A stretch of 64,000 bases of DNA, taken from Brasenia schreberi. Lineage: Eukaryota; Streptophyta; Magnoliopsida; Nymphaeales; Cabombaceae. The notes beneath the pieces are model-generated. The model saw only the letters and a list, made by a program, of their open reading frames with translations. It was not told where the DNA came from and did no database searches. The DNA is taken from NCBI GenBank assembly GCA_036023115.1, contig JAYKKT010000056.1:992001-1056000 (forward strand). Direction: 5' to 3'. The position numbers were made by a program, and so were the translations under genes. Shown here piece by piece: positions 11,452 to 22,779 of the stretch (the stretch's first letter is position 1; each line of letters starts with the position of its first letter).

Positions 11452-12445
11452 TTTAACTCAACATCACCTAAATCATTCTTTATTATTTCTTTCCAATACT
11501 TTTGTTATCTTTTTCTTTCTCTTTTAATATTTTCACAATCTAGTTTCTCATACCTTCTTATTAGAGCTTCCTTTAGTCTCATTTCTATCCGTCTAAACTA
11601 TCTTAAATAAATTTTTCTCATTTTGTCATTCATTGGTGTCACTCTTAATTTATTTCTAATAATCTCATTGTGTATATGGTCTTTTTTTGTATGACCACTC
11701 ATCCATATCAACATCTTCATTTCTACCATGGTCATCTTTTGTATATGTTGACAATTAATTGCCCAACACACAAAACCATAAAGTATAGTGGGGTCGAATT
11801 GCTATTCTATAATTTTTACCTTTCAACTTTTATCACATATAATACCCCTTGCACCTCTCTATTTTAACTAGCCTCCATTAATTCTGTGTCTAACATCTCT
11901 ATTAATTTTTTTATCACTCTAAAAAACTGACCTCATGTATTTAGAACTTTTCTTACAAAGGTCAATCTTAATTTATATGTCATTTGAAGTAACCAAATGA
12001 CCAAACTTATATTCCATATATTTTATCTTTGTTCTACTAAGTCAAAAGATTTTACCTTCTAATATGTCTCTTCATAGTTCTAATTTTCTATTAACTTTTT
12101 CCTTAGACTGATCCAACACATATTTGTGCACTATCATATGTGACTTTTATAAGATTGAGATACTTCTTTTTTCAAAGTTCTCTAAAGAATATTTCTTCCT
12201 ATCCTACCATAAGTTTTTTTAGATAAGTAAATATCATATAAAGATTTTTTTTTAGCTCTAAAATGTTCCATAAGACATCTCAATAGGTGAATAACATCTA
12301 TAGTAGACTTGATATAAATTCAAATTGACTCTATATTGTACTCGATATTTGTCTCAAACTATATTTAATAATTTTTTTCATAATTTCATAATATAATTCA
12401 TCAACTTGATACCTCGATAATTTATACAATTCAAATATGGTGAGA
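11452..12445 (-). mobile_element. Decayed RTE LINE relic (RT region)
   Basis: Aligns by eye with the 3' two-thirds of RTE copy 2 in the same orientation. Matching landmarks are TGTATATGGTCTTTT..TTGTATGACCACTCATCCAT, the AACTGACCTCATGTATTTAGAACTTT region, and CATCAACTTGATACCTCGATAATT at its far end. Many substitutions and indels destroy every frame, so this is the oldest RTE copy in the window. The TTG tail and target duplication are no longer visible. Confidence 0.8.
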
Positions 12446-13810
12446 AGTTGTCATGGGCTCAAATTTGGATCATGTGCCTCACCGAGTTATAGTCTAGACC
12501 CACAAGGTAATTTGTGGTGGACCTAGAAAATTTTCTTATGTGAGGCTAAGTCGATCCAATTGGGTGAAATTTTGGTGAGGTGGTCGACATAGTTTTCCAA
12601 AAGTTTCAAGCGATCTGTATAGGCTTCTGGATTTCAGGTGAGATGGTTGCCTCAACTTGCCTCAATAGCAATAAACATGAGGAATTCAATTTTGAAAGAT
12701 CAAGTCAAGATTTCTTCACCTTTCCTATCTTAGGGCACAAAATTTTAGTGACAAATACATGATTTAGACACCAACCTTTATAATTTTTAGAGAAACTGAC
12801 AGAATTAATAGCCAGCTTTAATTCTTGAATTCCAGAAGGAGTACTGATCTTTCAAAATTGCTGGCTACTTATCCATTTTACCAATTAAATGGATGGCAAA
12901 TAACCTGCACATGCTGCAAACATATGATGTTAGATGCAGGAGTGATTTCAAACAATGCGGACCTATTCATCGGCGCGAGTGAGGTGGGCAACTCACCTGA
13001 AATCCACAAAAAGAAACCGAAGAAATTAAATGGTCGTCATTTGTTTTAGATCACCTAATGATGACTAGATTTGCGTCACTCTAGAAAATTTTCTAGGTCC
13101 ACCACTGATTTCAGTTATCCTGGAAGAAAACCTTGCACAAAGTTGGCTATGGTTACTTGACACCCAGAACATGCATAGCTTGACCTAATTAAACAAGCAT
13201 GCAAGCAGAACTCGAATGGTTTCTCGAGTTGATGAAGGCGCCATGAAAAGCCCCTCTTCGGGTCCATCAATTAGTTTACCAGAGCTAGATCCTCCATAAG
13301 AAGGTAAGCCCAGCTGGGAACACAAACCATCCTGCCTTGTGTGTCTCAACTGCTATAAATTAACTGTGGTCAAGCCCTCATGCCGGTAAAATTTAATTAA
13401 TCCCGTGTCTTCTGCTCATGAATATCATCAGTACAGCATAATTGGCTAGGAAGTATATACCCAACATTAACTGCTACTTGGTATTGAAGATCACGTAGAT
13501 GAAACCTTGAAATTGTTGTTTGTAACTATTTGTCAAACAATCATTTATTTTCTTGGTAAAACTTCAAAGTAGGATATAGAATATTTCCTTATGCTATATC
13601 TCTTTTTATTGGGGTGAATGCCAAAATTTCAAACTAGGATTAACTAGCTACGCAATTAACACTCTCATATATATATATATATACATATGTTTGTGTTTGT
13701 GCGTGTGATGAGCTCATTTTAGTGCGTGCATCACTGACTCCCATGCACGTTGACACTTCTTCAGCGCTGGGTATAGGGAAGGATCTATAGATCCGGATTA
13801 TGGGGATGAT
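12446..13810. other. Intergenic, no gene seen
   Basis: AT-rich. Short open frames at 12580-12762 and 12825-13049 show no domain. A short (AT)n tract lies at 13666-13683. Nothing else was recognised. Confidence 0.45.
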
Positions 13811-13870
13811 TGTAGTTGTGATTGAGTGAGAAGTACGCTCTGAAGTTGTGATTGAGTGAGAAGTACGCTC
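13811..13870. repeat. 30-bp tandem duplication
   Basis: Two adjacent 30-bp units, 13811-13840 and 13841-13870, of the form TG(T/A)AGTTGTGATTGAGTGAG plus AAGTACGCTC, differing at one base. It lies 16 bp left of a SINE insertion. Confidence 0.95.
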
Positions 13871-13886
13871 TTCTCTGTAAATGGTT

Positions 13887-14047
13887 CGACGATTGAAACT
13901 TTTGTTTTGTTTTGTCATTACAGGTTACAAGGGGTCCAAGCCAACACATGCACGTGCACCCCCCTGGGAGTCGAACTCTCCACCGGAGACAAGGGCGTCA
14001 TAGAACCCTGCCACTGAGCTGACGCTTGGGATCCGACGATTGAAACT
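13887..14047 (-). mobile_element. tRNA-derived SINE with target-site duplications
   Basis: Body 13901-14033 (133 bp), read on the minus strand. It starts GATCCCAAGCGTCAGCTC and carries an RNA polymerase III A box (TCAGCTCAGTGGCAG, 14022-14008) and a B box (GAGTTCGACTC, 13978-13968) about 30 nt apart. It ends in an A-rich tail (AATGACAAAACAAAACAAA). A perfect 14-bp duplication, CGACGATTGAAACT, flanks it at 13887-13900 and 14034-14047. A tRNA-like head, short body, A-rich tail and target duplication are the standard signs of a plant SINE, mobilised in trans by a LINE. It encodes no protein. The sequence between the boxes does not fold into a standard tRNA, so it is not a functional tRNA gene. 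Confidence 0.9.
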
Positions 14048-14889
14048 CCACACATCGGAATTTTGGCCAAAGAGTCGGGTATGAGCCGAACTATGTAGGA
14101 TCAGTCTGCTAAAAACAATAAGATCAAGCACCGAGAGAAAACAGTCAGATCAATTTATAAGTATCATAGCCCAAGTGGAAAGTATGCCAGTGGGATGCAT
14201 TTATCACGCAAATCGCTAGTCTGAGATAGCATATTCCAACGCTATGTAGCCTATATTACATACTTTCCTTACACGGTATGTCACACGATGGATATGACTC
14301 ACCAAAGTGATAAAGACTGACTCACTCACCACCGGTTAAGGATAAGAGAGAGATTTTAAACAAATGTTGGAAAACAACTGAATGAAAATTCCTTAGACTT
14401 ATCCTATTTATACTCAGGACAACCCCCTGGGTTAGAGTTAAGGCATATTAACTTGCTATAAAGACTCTCCTAGGAAATAAACAATCATCTAGTAAAATGT
14501 TGATACAGTTCAACCACCTATGAATTAGCTATAAAGACTTTTCTAGGAAATAGACAATCACCTACTAAAATGCTTATACAAGAGCTTTATTATAATTGTT
14601 GTTTTGAAAATTGCTAAGGCCACTAAATAAACATTAAATTCGAATTATTTATCCTAAAATGAGCCAACTGGAGCTATTGATTTTAAGAGATGTCGAGAAT
14701 CTCTTAGCTGGTTTAAATGTAGTTTTACTCTTAAGTTAACTCCTACTGGAGTAAACAAGCAGCCTTGAGTTTGTTAAAGTCATCAATGCTCCATTTACCC
14801 AATAATGTTTTGGGTTCGAACCAAGTTGGGTTGCTGGTTCCACTTTGGTTACGAGTAAGAGATCTCTGATAGGGATCAGTGAGTCCTTC
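14048..14889. other. Non-coding flank of the gypsy relic with a 73-bp tandem repeat
   Basis: Two diverged units at about 14451-14510 and 14524-14582 share GCTATAAAGACT, CTAGGAAATA and ACAATCA-CTA-TAAAATG at a spacing of 73 bp. A TATA-like TCCTATTTATACTC lies at 14400-14415. This may be a decayed LTR of the neighbouring element, but no matching partner was found. Confidence 0.4.
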
Positions 14890-17800
14890 TGACTAAGTTA
14901 GATCATTAGTGCCTGGTCCTTCATCCTCCTCATGGGGTTGGCGAGAATTTGTCCTCAAATTTGGATTTTTGGTATCTTCCTTATAAGAAATAAGATCCTT
15001 AACATTGAAAGAATTAGAAACATTAAACCCCTCTAGTAGATATATCTTATAAGCATTGTCATTTATCTTCTCCAAAATCTTAAATAGGCCATTAGCTTAG
15101 AGCATGAGTTTAGATTGGTGCTTATGTGGGAACTTGGCTTTGATGAGATGTATTCAAACAAGGTCCCTAAGGGCAAAGACAATAGATTTATGCCTTTTGT
15201 TAGCTTGTTTGGCATAGACTGCTATTTGTTTCTCAATCTGTTGCTTTACTTGTTGGTGTAAAGCTTTGATGAATTCAACTCTACTTACTACCTTAGAATC
15301 TACTTCAACATTCTCGGGTATGGGTACCATGTCTAAGGGGTTTGTGGGATTAGCCCATATATTATTTCAAAGGGAGAATGACCCATAGTGCTTTGAACTG
15401 AGCTGTTGCAGGCAAATTCCACCCAAGGAAGTTGCTCCTCCCAAGTTCGCAGATTGTTAGAGATAAAAGCTCGCATAAGAGTGGTGAGAGAGCGACTCAC
15501 CACTTCAGTTTACCCATCAATTTGAAGGTGACATGCTTTGCTAAAGAGAAGTTTGGTTCCGAGCCTCTTCCATAAAGTCTTCCAGAAATAGCTCATGAAC
15601 TTAGTATCACGGTCACACACGAGACTTTTGGGAATACCATGGAGTTTTACGACTTTCCTAAGAAAAATATCTCCAACATGAACTACATTGTCAGTCTTAT
15701 GGCAAGTAATAAAATGTAACATTTTAAAAAACTTGTCTACTACAACTAGGATAGAATCTTGTCCCCTGTTCATTTTAGGAAGACCCATAATGAAATCCAT
15801 GCTAACGTCTATCTAGGGCCTAGTAGGAATCGACAAAGGCATGTAGAGTCCCTGGTTTATCCCTCTCCCTTTAGCCAATTTAAAGGTAACACATCTTTTA
15901 ACAATCTTATGAACATCATGGTTCATTTTCGGCCAATAAAAATGTTTTTGAAGCAGCTCTAGTGTTTTTCTTTTCCCAAAATATCCTGCTAACTCACCAC
16001 CGTGAGCTTCTCAAGTAAAGAGTTCTCGGTAGGATCCTCTCGGAATGAAAAGCTTCCTTCATCGAAAAAGGTATCCACCATTCTAGTAGAATCCATCTAA
16101 CTCTCTTTTCTAACCAACTGAACCGAGGGGTGGGAAGTTTGGGTCCCCTGCATATTGCTCTTTTAGGACTTCCAATATCATTATATGGACTTTGAGAATA
16201 GTGATCAATGATTATCTACGTGATATAACATCAATCACTATGTTAGATTTTCTTTTTTTATACCGAATGGTGTAGGAAAAGGATTCTAGGAATTCAACTC
16301 ATTTGTTGTATCTTCTATTCAATTTGCCTTGGTCCTAAAGATGCTTAAGAGATTCATGGTCGGTATGGATCACAAATTTTTTAAGCCACAAGTAATGATG
16401 CCATGTATGCAATGATCCGATTAATGTATAAAATTCCTTCTCATAAGTAGAGTAGCACAAACTGGGTCCTCTTAATTTTTTATTGAAAAATACAATGGGT
16501 CGTTGCTCCTGCATCAATACGGCTCTAATTCTTACTCTTGAAGCATCACATTCAACTTCAAAAGTTTTGTTGAAGTCAGGAAGAGCGAAAGTTGGTACAC
16601 CACTCAACTGGACTTTGATTTCATCAAAACCATGCTTGCATGTTGTAGTTCACCAAAATTCTTGGTTTTTCTTCATACAATAAGTTAATAGTGTTGCAAT
16701 ACTACTGAAATTCTTGATGAATCTTTGGTAGAACGAGGCCAACCTGTAAAAACTACATACCTCATCCATGTTCGTTGGGTCTGGTCAGTCTTGGATGACT
16801 TTCACTTTATCAAGATCAGTTTCAACTCCTTGCTCAGAGATGATGAGGCCCAAGAACTTCACCTGTGATTGGCAAAACTGACACTTTTTAAAGTTACCAT
16901 AGAGTCATTGATGGCAGAGGACCTCTAGAACCTTTCTAATATAGATGATATGTTCATCCATTTCATGGCTATAAATTAGGATGTCGTCAAAATATATGAT
17001 GAGAAAATTACCAATAAACTCTCGCAACACATGGTTCATGAGTCACATAATGGTGTTGGGTACATTTGATAGGCCAAATGGCATCATGAGCCATTTGAAT
17101 AACCCTAACTTTGTTTTGAAGGTTGTTATTCATTCAACTCTTTTCTTGATTCGAATCTAGTGGTAATCACTCTTAAAATCAACTTTTGAAAACATTCTTG
17201 ATCCCTTAAGTTCATCCAACATGTTGTCTAATAAAGGAATGAGATAGCAGTACCTAATAGTTATTTTGTTGATGGCTCGACTGTCAATACACATTTGTAA
17301 CGATTCATCTTTCTTGGGTACCAAAAGGGCAAGTACTGCATACAGACTCATGGACTCCCTCATGAAGCCTTTGGCAACCAGTTCTTTGATTTGGTATTGC
17401 AACTAATTAGTGTCATTGGGGTTGTAGTGATAGGTCGACTTGTTTGGAAGAACCGCATCAGGTAGTAGATCAATGTGGTGTTCAATACCATGAATTTGAG
17501 GCAAACCATCGGGAAGCTCGTTAGGAAATACATTGGTGAATTCCCTCAATAGCTTAGCGAGTAGGGGATGCTCCTTTGTTAGCAAGCTGGTTTTTACTCC
17601 CTTAGCTACAACAAAGTATACCATACCAGCTTGTGTGATGGCTAGCTGAACCTCTCTTCTAGTGAGTATCAAACTTTCTTTGGCCTACAACTCCTTGGTA
17701 GTTGATGTTGGAGAGAGATGTTGTGGTGCTAATGGGGCAAAAGTGATTTTCTTTTCATCCTTTGTAAATGTGTATATATTCTTATTGCCATCATAGATAG

Positions 17801-18120
17801 CTCGTTGATCAAACTACCATAGTCGACCTAGTAGGAGATGACCTATATTCATTGGAACCACGTCACATACAATGGAGTCCTGGTAAGTTTTACCAATAGA
17901 TATTGGTACAGTAACTTACTGCTAAACCAAAATTTTCTCTTGATTATTGAGCCAACACAACTTATAGGGATATGGAAGAGCTATGATGGGTAAACTCAAC
18001 TTCTTGATTAATTTTGTGGAGGCCACATTGACACAACTATCACCATCGATAATGAGCGAGCAAACTTTATTGAGAATTGTTCAGTGAGAATGAAATAAAT
18101 TCTCGCATTGCTCCTATTCA
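14890..18120 (-). mobile_element. Ty3/gypsy (chromovirus-like) pol relic
   Basis: Read right to left, the domains run protease (CSLIIDGDS, near 18060; then a LLLGRLW segment near 17825), linker, reverse transcriptase, RNase H, integrase. This is the Ty3/gypsy order. RT motifs lie at about 17402-16800, including [13 protein letters not shown] and the catalytic YFDDILIY near 16970. RNase H is at 16607-16335 (ECDASRVRIRAVLMQE, HTDHESLKHL). The integrase core is at 15800-15510 ([23 protein letters not shown]). An integrase C-terminal tail lies at 15075-14893. Many stops and frameshifts separate the domains. Gag and both LTRs are not recognisable, so the element is old and inactive. The clade is uncertain. 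Confidence 0.85.
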
Positions 18121-18149
18121 GGAGTAGCTTGAGAGCTGCAATCTCATAA

Positions 18150-19010
18150 ACTATGTACTCTATCGTCATCAAATTCAATTGCTTATAATACTTAGTAAGC
18201 TAATCGATAGGATATTGTGTGTGATGATATTTCTCATCCATCGGCCTGCTCATAGTTTCCCGCCCAACCATTATGGTCGTATGCTAACTCCTAGGGCTAA
18301 AAAATACTCATAAATTTATACCTACAATTAAAATATATAACTTAATTATTAAATTATAAAAATAATTATATAAAAGATATTATAGCAAACAACAATAGCA
18401 TAAATTCTTACCTAGAGCAAAGAAGTATATTTACTAAGTTGTGCTTCTATTCGAGATGTATTTTCTACCTACCTATACAAGTATGCTAATATTGCTACAC
18501 CCTAAGTATAACTGCCAACCTTTTAAACATCATGTGCTAATAGATACATGATCATTATTGGCATTCTATCTGTAGACTTATTTTAATATAATATATAATA
18601 TAACTGATACAATAAATAAAATAAAGTCTTACTTTTGTTGCCTACTCTTTCACAAAAAATTAATCTCTAATAGTACTTCATTGATGCTTATCTATAACAT
18701 ATCACTCCAAATGTCTTTCTTGCTTCTAGTCATTTTGCATAAAGCTCCATTAGAAGACTAAGTATCTCATGGATATCATAAAGTGTTATAGTCATCTCAC
18801 CCCATGATAAAGTTATTTATATTTGGTTGCAATACTTGATAAAGGAAATCAACAACACATATATTATAATTTCGTACAACAAACCTTTCTACCTAATCAG
18901 CCCACTCCTATCTCCAATTTCAACCCAATTATCGGGAACCATATATATTCCCTTCACTGACCATGCTCTACCCACATTATACCTTGTGAGGACTATTAAC
19001 ACTTTTTGTA
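18150..19010 (-). pseudogene. Plant-mobile-domain relic (repeat copy 2)
   Basis: On the minus strand, 18825-18720 reads LSWGEMTITLYDIHEILSLL. This resembles the GEMT-TL-D-- core of the plant mobile domain, a family found in MAIL/MAIN-type proteins and in many transposable elements. Stops follow within 30 codons, and the continuing region is non-coding with intron-like AT-rich text. The part 18150-18625 is repeated, inverted, at 718-1160. The presence of at least two dispersed degenerate copies points to a mobile element rather than a host gene. It abuts the gypsy relic, and whether they ever formed one element is unknown. Confidence 0.6.
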
Positions 19011-20410
19011 TTATCTAATATTTATATTAACATAATAAGTTGAAATAGTGAGTATTGATATTGAATGCACAATTTCACTAATGGTACAAATTACATGTTC
19101 ATGTCTGATATTATAAGCAATGCAACCTTCAGAGTTAGAGAATAATCTTGACATATCATGAAATCCCTCATCCTCACTCTGCAAATATGAATACGAATTT
19201 CTCAGGTATTTATATCATCCTCAAAATGTAAAGGCCCAACTTCAATAATATTTGTATCTACCAAAATGCCTTTTTCTCCTTATTGTTGTTTGTAGGGTCA
19301 TCCTCTATATGATGTGACTATATATTCTAAATAAAGCAGTGATATTATACCTACTCGTGCCATATGAGTCATAATTGCAACTTAAAAAAGAAAAATTAGT
19401 CTCTCTAAACAAGAGAGATGCACACCAAGCATGTCTCACCTACGTGGAAATACAACACAGGTCCATCTCTCTAATGTGAGTGTGACACAAGCACATCTCC
19501 CCTATGCAGGAGACACAATATAAGCATGTCTCCCACAAAGAGAGACCCGCACACCAGGCGCATCTCCTAGTATAGACGTGCTTGGTGTTTTCGGTAAAAG
19601 TTTGACAAAAAATAATGAAAAACAATAAAACTTAAACCAAATCAATGACATACATTAAAAAATCATTAAATTCCTCTTTAAATATGCTTTCTATTTCTTC
19701 TTATTCCTCTTTTTTTTTCTCTTCATTTTTTATGGATTTCAATGAGTTTTTTTTGGTGTAAATGGATATAGATCAAACAATATGGTTGAAATAGGTCAAG
19801 GAACAAAGAATAGATGAAAAAGAGAGTGGCTTATGGTGGTTTGCATAGTAAGGAAGAGAATTTATATGCAAAAGATACCCTCATAATTATTGAAATTTCC
19901 TAAAGATATTTTGAGAAATGTGTGAAAAACTAAGGTGTTTGGATAGTAAAAAAGAAAGGTGCATAACTATCAATAGTGGTTTGCATTTTATGTAAGGTTG
20001 ACCCTTTCCACGTGGATTATCTCGAGAATACACAAAAGTTGCCTTTCTCCTTAATGAAGTCTAAGAGGTGCGAGTTGACCTCCTGTCCCATGAAGTTCCC
20101 ACATGCGTCAATAGCATTAAAATATTTACAGGTTGTGATTGATGCTCTTTTAAACATGCAAGACGATTGATCATTGATCCGAGCAGAACAACAGTTATGC
20201 CCACACCATACTTGAAGATCATCGAAAAACCGACGGGTTCAGATGGTGAAGCAGATACACGTGGCCATATGAAATATTGGTTCTCTAGATAAACTACATA
20301 TACATCAGGGCACAAAGTTTCTCGAACTCGTACAGCATTTCTCCTAGAAATGCTAAAAAGATACTGAATATTGATATTCTGCTACAGTTCACGCTTGCGG
20401 AATGAAAATT
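19011..20410. other. Intergenic, with a GAGACA-rich block at 19380-19600
   Basis: The block at 19380-19600 carries several spaced GAGACA/GTCTC/CATCTC words with CACACCAGGCGCATCTCC and AAGCATGTCTC, an irregular 30-40 bp periodicity that resembles 5090-5260. The remainder shows no gene. 20160-20410 is the 3' flank of MYB gene 1. Confidence 0.45.
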
Positions 20411-22137
20411 CTAACCCGTATCACAATCCCAGATCTGCTCAAGCCAATCCAAATCAAAATAACAGTCATCACCATGATTCTCCTTGCAATCCAATCCCTG
20501 CATGTCAAATATCTCTAAGCAAGCGCTATCCTCGAAGTGTACACTGCGGCAAGCATCATCTATGTCAATACTAGGAATAGCGGAAGGATACATGTATTCG
20601 CGGCAGTCATCTGGAAAAGCGAGCTTATCAAGATTGGAATCGTTCACTACTGAATCTTTGGCTTCATTAAAGTTAGGTTTTGGTTCTTGGTGTCTCTGTT
20701 TTTGCTGATTCGCCTCCAAAACTCTTTCTCTGGGAACCAATTCCTTTGTTGAATCAAAGGTTGATCTTTCCTTGCGATCCTTCTGATAGTGCTGCTGCTC
20801 AAGTTTTAGTTTCTTACTCAAATGAGTATTCCAATAGTTCTTTATCTCGTTGTCAGTTCTACCAGGGAGCCTTCCAGCAATCAATGACCACCTTAAAATA
20901 TGGCAGAAAAGAGTACTTGTTAGCATATGAACTATACCGTACTTTGTGTTCGATTTCATGGACAAACCATAATATGTAGCAGAAAAAATGAACATTTGCA
21001 TACGAAAATCATCAATATTATCATCATTTTCAAGAAGGTAATGAAACTTCAATTAAAAGACAATTTTGATGACTACAAGAGACGTATCGATTACAGTAAC
21101 CCATCATGCTGTCATTATTCAAGTTTGAACTGAAATGTTCAAGTTTGGCACTACCAAGACAGAAAACAAAACGGGTTTTGAGTGATATTTGCCAACTTGA
21201 AATGCTTTCATGCTCAACTCGTTAGCTCGTCTTTCATGAGCTAAGCCGGAACAACATCACAAACACATGCCCGCACACACGCAACCAGTTCATACAAGCA
21301 AAACTGAAGTGAGTAGGCATGCGTTGTTTGTGTTCATCTTCTATTAGTACTTAACGGGTCATATGTCGGTTCACAGATGAGCTCAGCAGATGCTGGACTG
21401 ACCTGAACCAGGAAGCTCAGTTGGTGACCCAACCTTATGAAAAGTAGGCATTACGTACACATGACAACGCGACAACATTCCTCTCAACTCATTTTCCATG
21501 TTAATGTTCAACGTGTGCAGTTGTGATGAGAAAAGCTTCTGGCATCATCTCATAGATACAGTAAAAGGACTCTATTTTGTATACCTGTTTCCAAGAAGCT
21601 TATGAAGCCTTATGATCAAATCCTCTTCTTGGTCAGTAATGTTTCCTCTCTTGATATTCGGTCTCAGATAATTCAGCCATCTCAATCTGCAGCTCCTCCC
21701 GCACCGATTCAGGCCTACAGAACCATCAAATATCTCCATCAGGCTTTAACTACAGAATAGAACGGTAACTTCTATTCAAGAATACATAGTGAAGAGAAAG
21801 TTTTTTTTAGAGGGAAAAAAGTGCAAGTGCGCTTATATTCATTACTAATTCATGGGTGATATTTGAATTTTTGAGAGAAAAAGTTCATCGGTAACATTAA
21901 CAGGAACCATTGATATCTGACATGGAAATATGAGGTATGATTGCTGAAATATCTGAAGAAAGAATTACCTGCATTGGCGGGCACCAATCTCCATCTTGAC
22001 TCTCCATGTTCTTTAATGTAACGGGACAGCTTCTCGTCCTCTTCGAGAGTCCAAGGTCCTCTGTTCACTTCTTCTTTTGGAAGGACCAGCCTCTTCCTTT
22101 GTGTCCCTTGCTTTGGAACATCGTTCTTTGCTGCCAT
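20411..22137 (-). CDS. R2R3-MYB transcription factor, bHLH-partner type (MYB gene 1)
   Basis: Three exons: 22137-21969, 21714-21585 and 20891-20411, with GT-AG introns of 254 and 693 bp. They join to 259 codons plus TAG. The introns sit after ..PANAG and inside the GNR/W join (phases 1 and 2), the conserved positions of plant R2R3-MYBs. Residues ~26-76 form R2 ([34 protein letters not shown]) and ~77-127 form R3, with Ile for the first Trp. R3 carries the bHLH-binding signature DLxxRxxxLxxxxxxLxxxR ([18 protein letters not shown]) and the DNA-contacting [16 protein letters not shown] helix. The C-terminus is acidic and ends [11 protein letters not shown], a likely activation region. A 25-residue basic N-terminal extension precedes R2. 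The start is set by the context AAAGATGGCA. Family knowledge suggests a MYB-bHLH-WD40 partner controlling flavonoid or epidermal genes; the subgroup is not certain. Confidence 0.93.
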
Positions 22138-22150
22138 CTTTCTCTTTTCG

Positions 22151-22152
22151 GT

Positions 22153-22235
<83 letters not shown>
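22151..22235. repeat. (GT)n(GA)n microsatellite in the 5' leader of MYB gene 1
   Basis: About 28 bp of GT and 58 bp of GA on the + strand, so (CT)n(CA)n in the sense of the gene. It ends 13 bp before the ATG and would make up most of the predicted leader between the TATA box and the start codon. Confidence 0.95.
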
Positions 22236-22237
<2 letters not shown>

Positions 22238-22272
22238 GCATAGCTTGCAGATGTAGATGGTGTATACCGCCA

Positions 22273-22279
22273 TATATAA
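22273..22279 (-). promoter_or_regulatory. Likely TATA box of MYB gene 1
   Basis: TTATATA (minus strand, in CTTATATATGG) lies 136 nt upstream of the predicted ATG. A start about 30 nt downstream would give a leader of roughly 105 nt, mostly microsatellite. Confidence 0.55.
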
Positions 22280-22289
22280 GTCAACCTAT

Positions 22290-22779
22290 CGATGACGTCC
22301 TACGGGAGTCTTTGTGTGTCTGAGAAACGGAGAGAGAGAGGGACGGCCATTTCCTGTAACATGCAAGTGCTTGCTGCGACGACCACGATCAAGCAGGTGG
22401 GCATGTTCTCAAGGATTGACAATTACCAAGTTGGTGAATTTGTGTTGTTTTTTCGCTATCTTTTAATCTGTATCCATTGGCAGGAATGCATCCATATATT
22501 TTTCTTTGATTTCTTACATTATAAACTATTGAACGAAGCCAGTAGGCTACAGTTAATGCCAATGATGCGTTACTTTATGGCTTCATGAGTTTGCGTGAAC
22601 AAATACTAGAATTCCTAGGACTCCACCAAACATGGTTGCTTAGCTTTCACTCTTGGTCCAAGAACCAAAGTACACGTGAAAAAGATCGCCTGCTCTCTAG
22701 GGCACAGTGCCTATTTTGAAATTCAGGGACGTAATAATCTGACCTCCGAAACGTGCTTAGAATGGGTAATTAATTAGAG
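22290..22779. other. Upstream region of MYB gene 1
   Basis: Promoter-side sequence with no gene recognised. A short GAGAGAGAGAGG tract lies at 22330-22341, on the far side of the TATA box. Confidence 0.4.

Noticed and set aside
13968..14008. tRNA gene at 13.97-14.02 kb
   Set aside because: A and B boxes are present, but the arms do not pair as a tRNA and the unit has a SINE tail and target duplications.
19380..19600. CRISPR-like array of GAGACA/GTCTC words
   Set aside because: Spacing and repeats are irregular and diverged, and the window is nuclear plant DNA; it is a degenerate repeat, not an array.
22013..22323. Open frames through the GT/GA repeat before MYB gene 1, both strands
   Set aside because: Produced by dinucleotide repeats; the real start is the ATG at 22137-22135 after the repeat.
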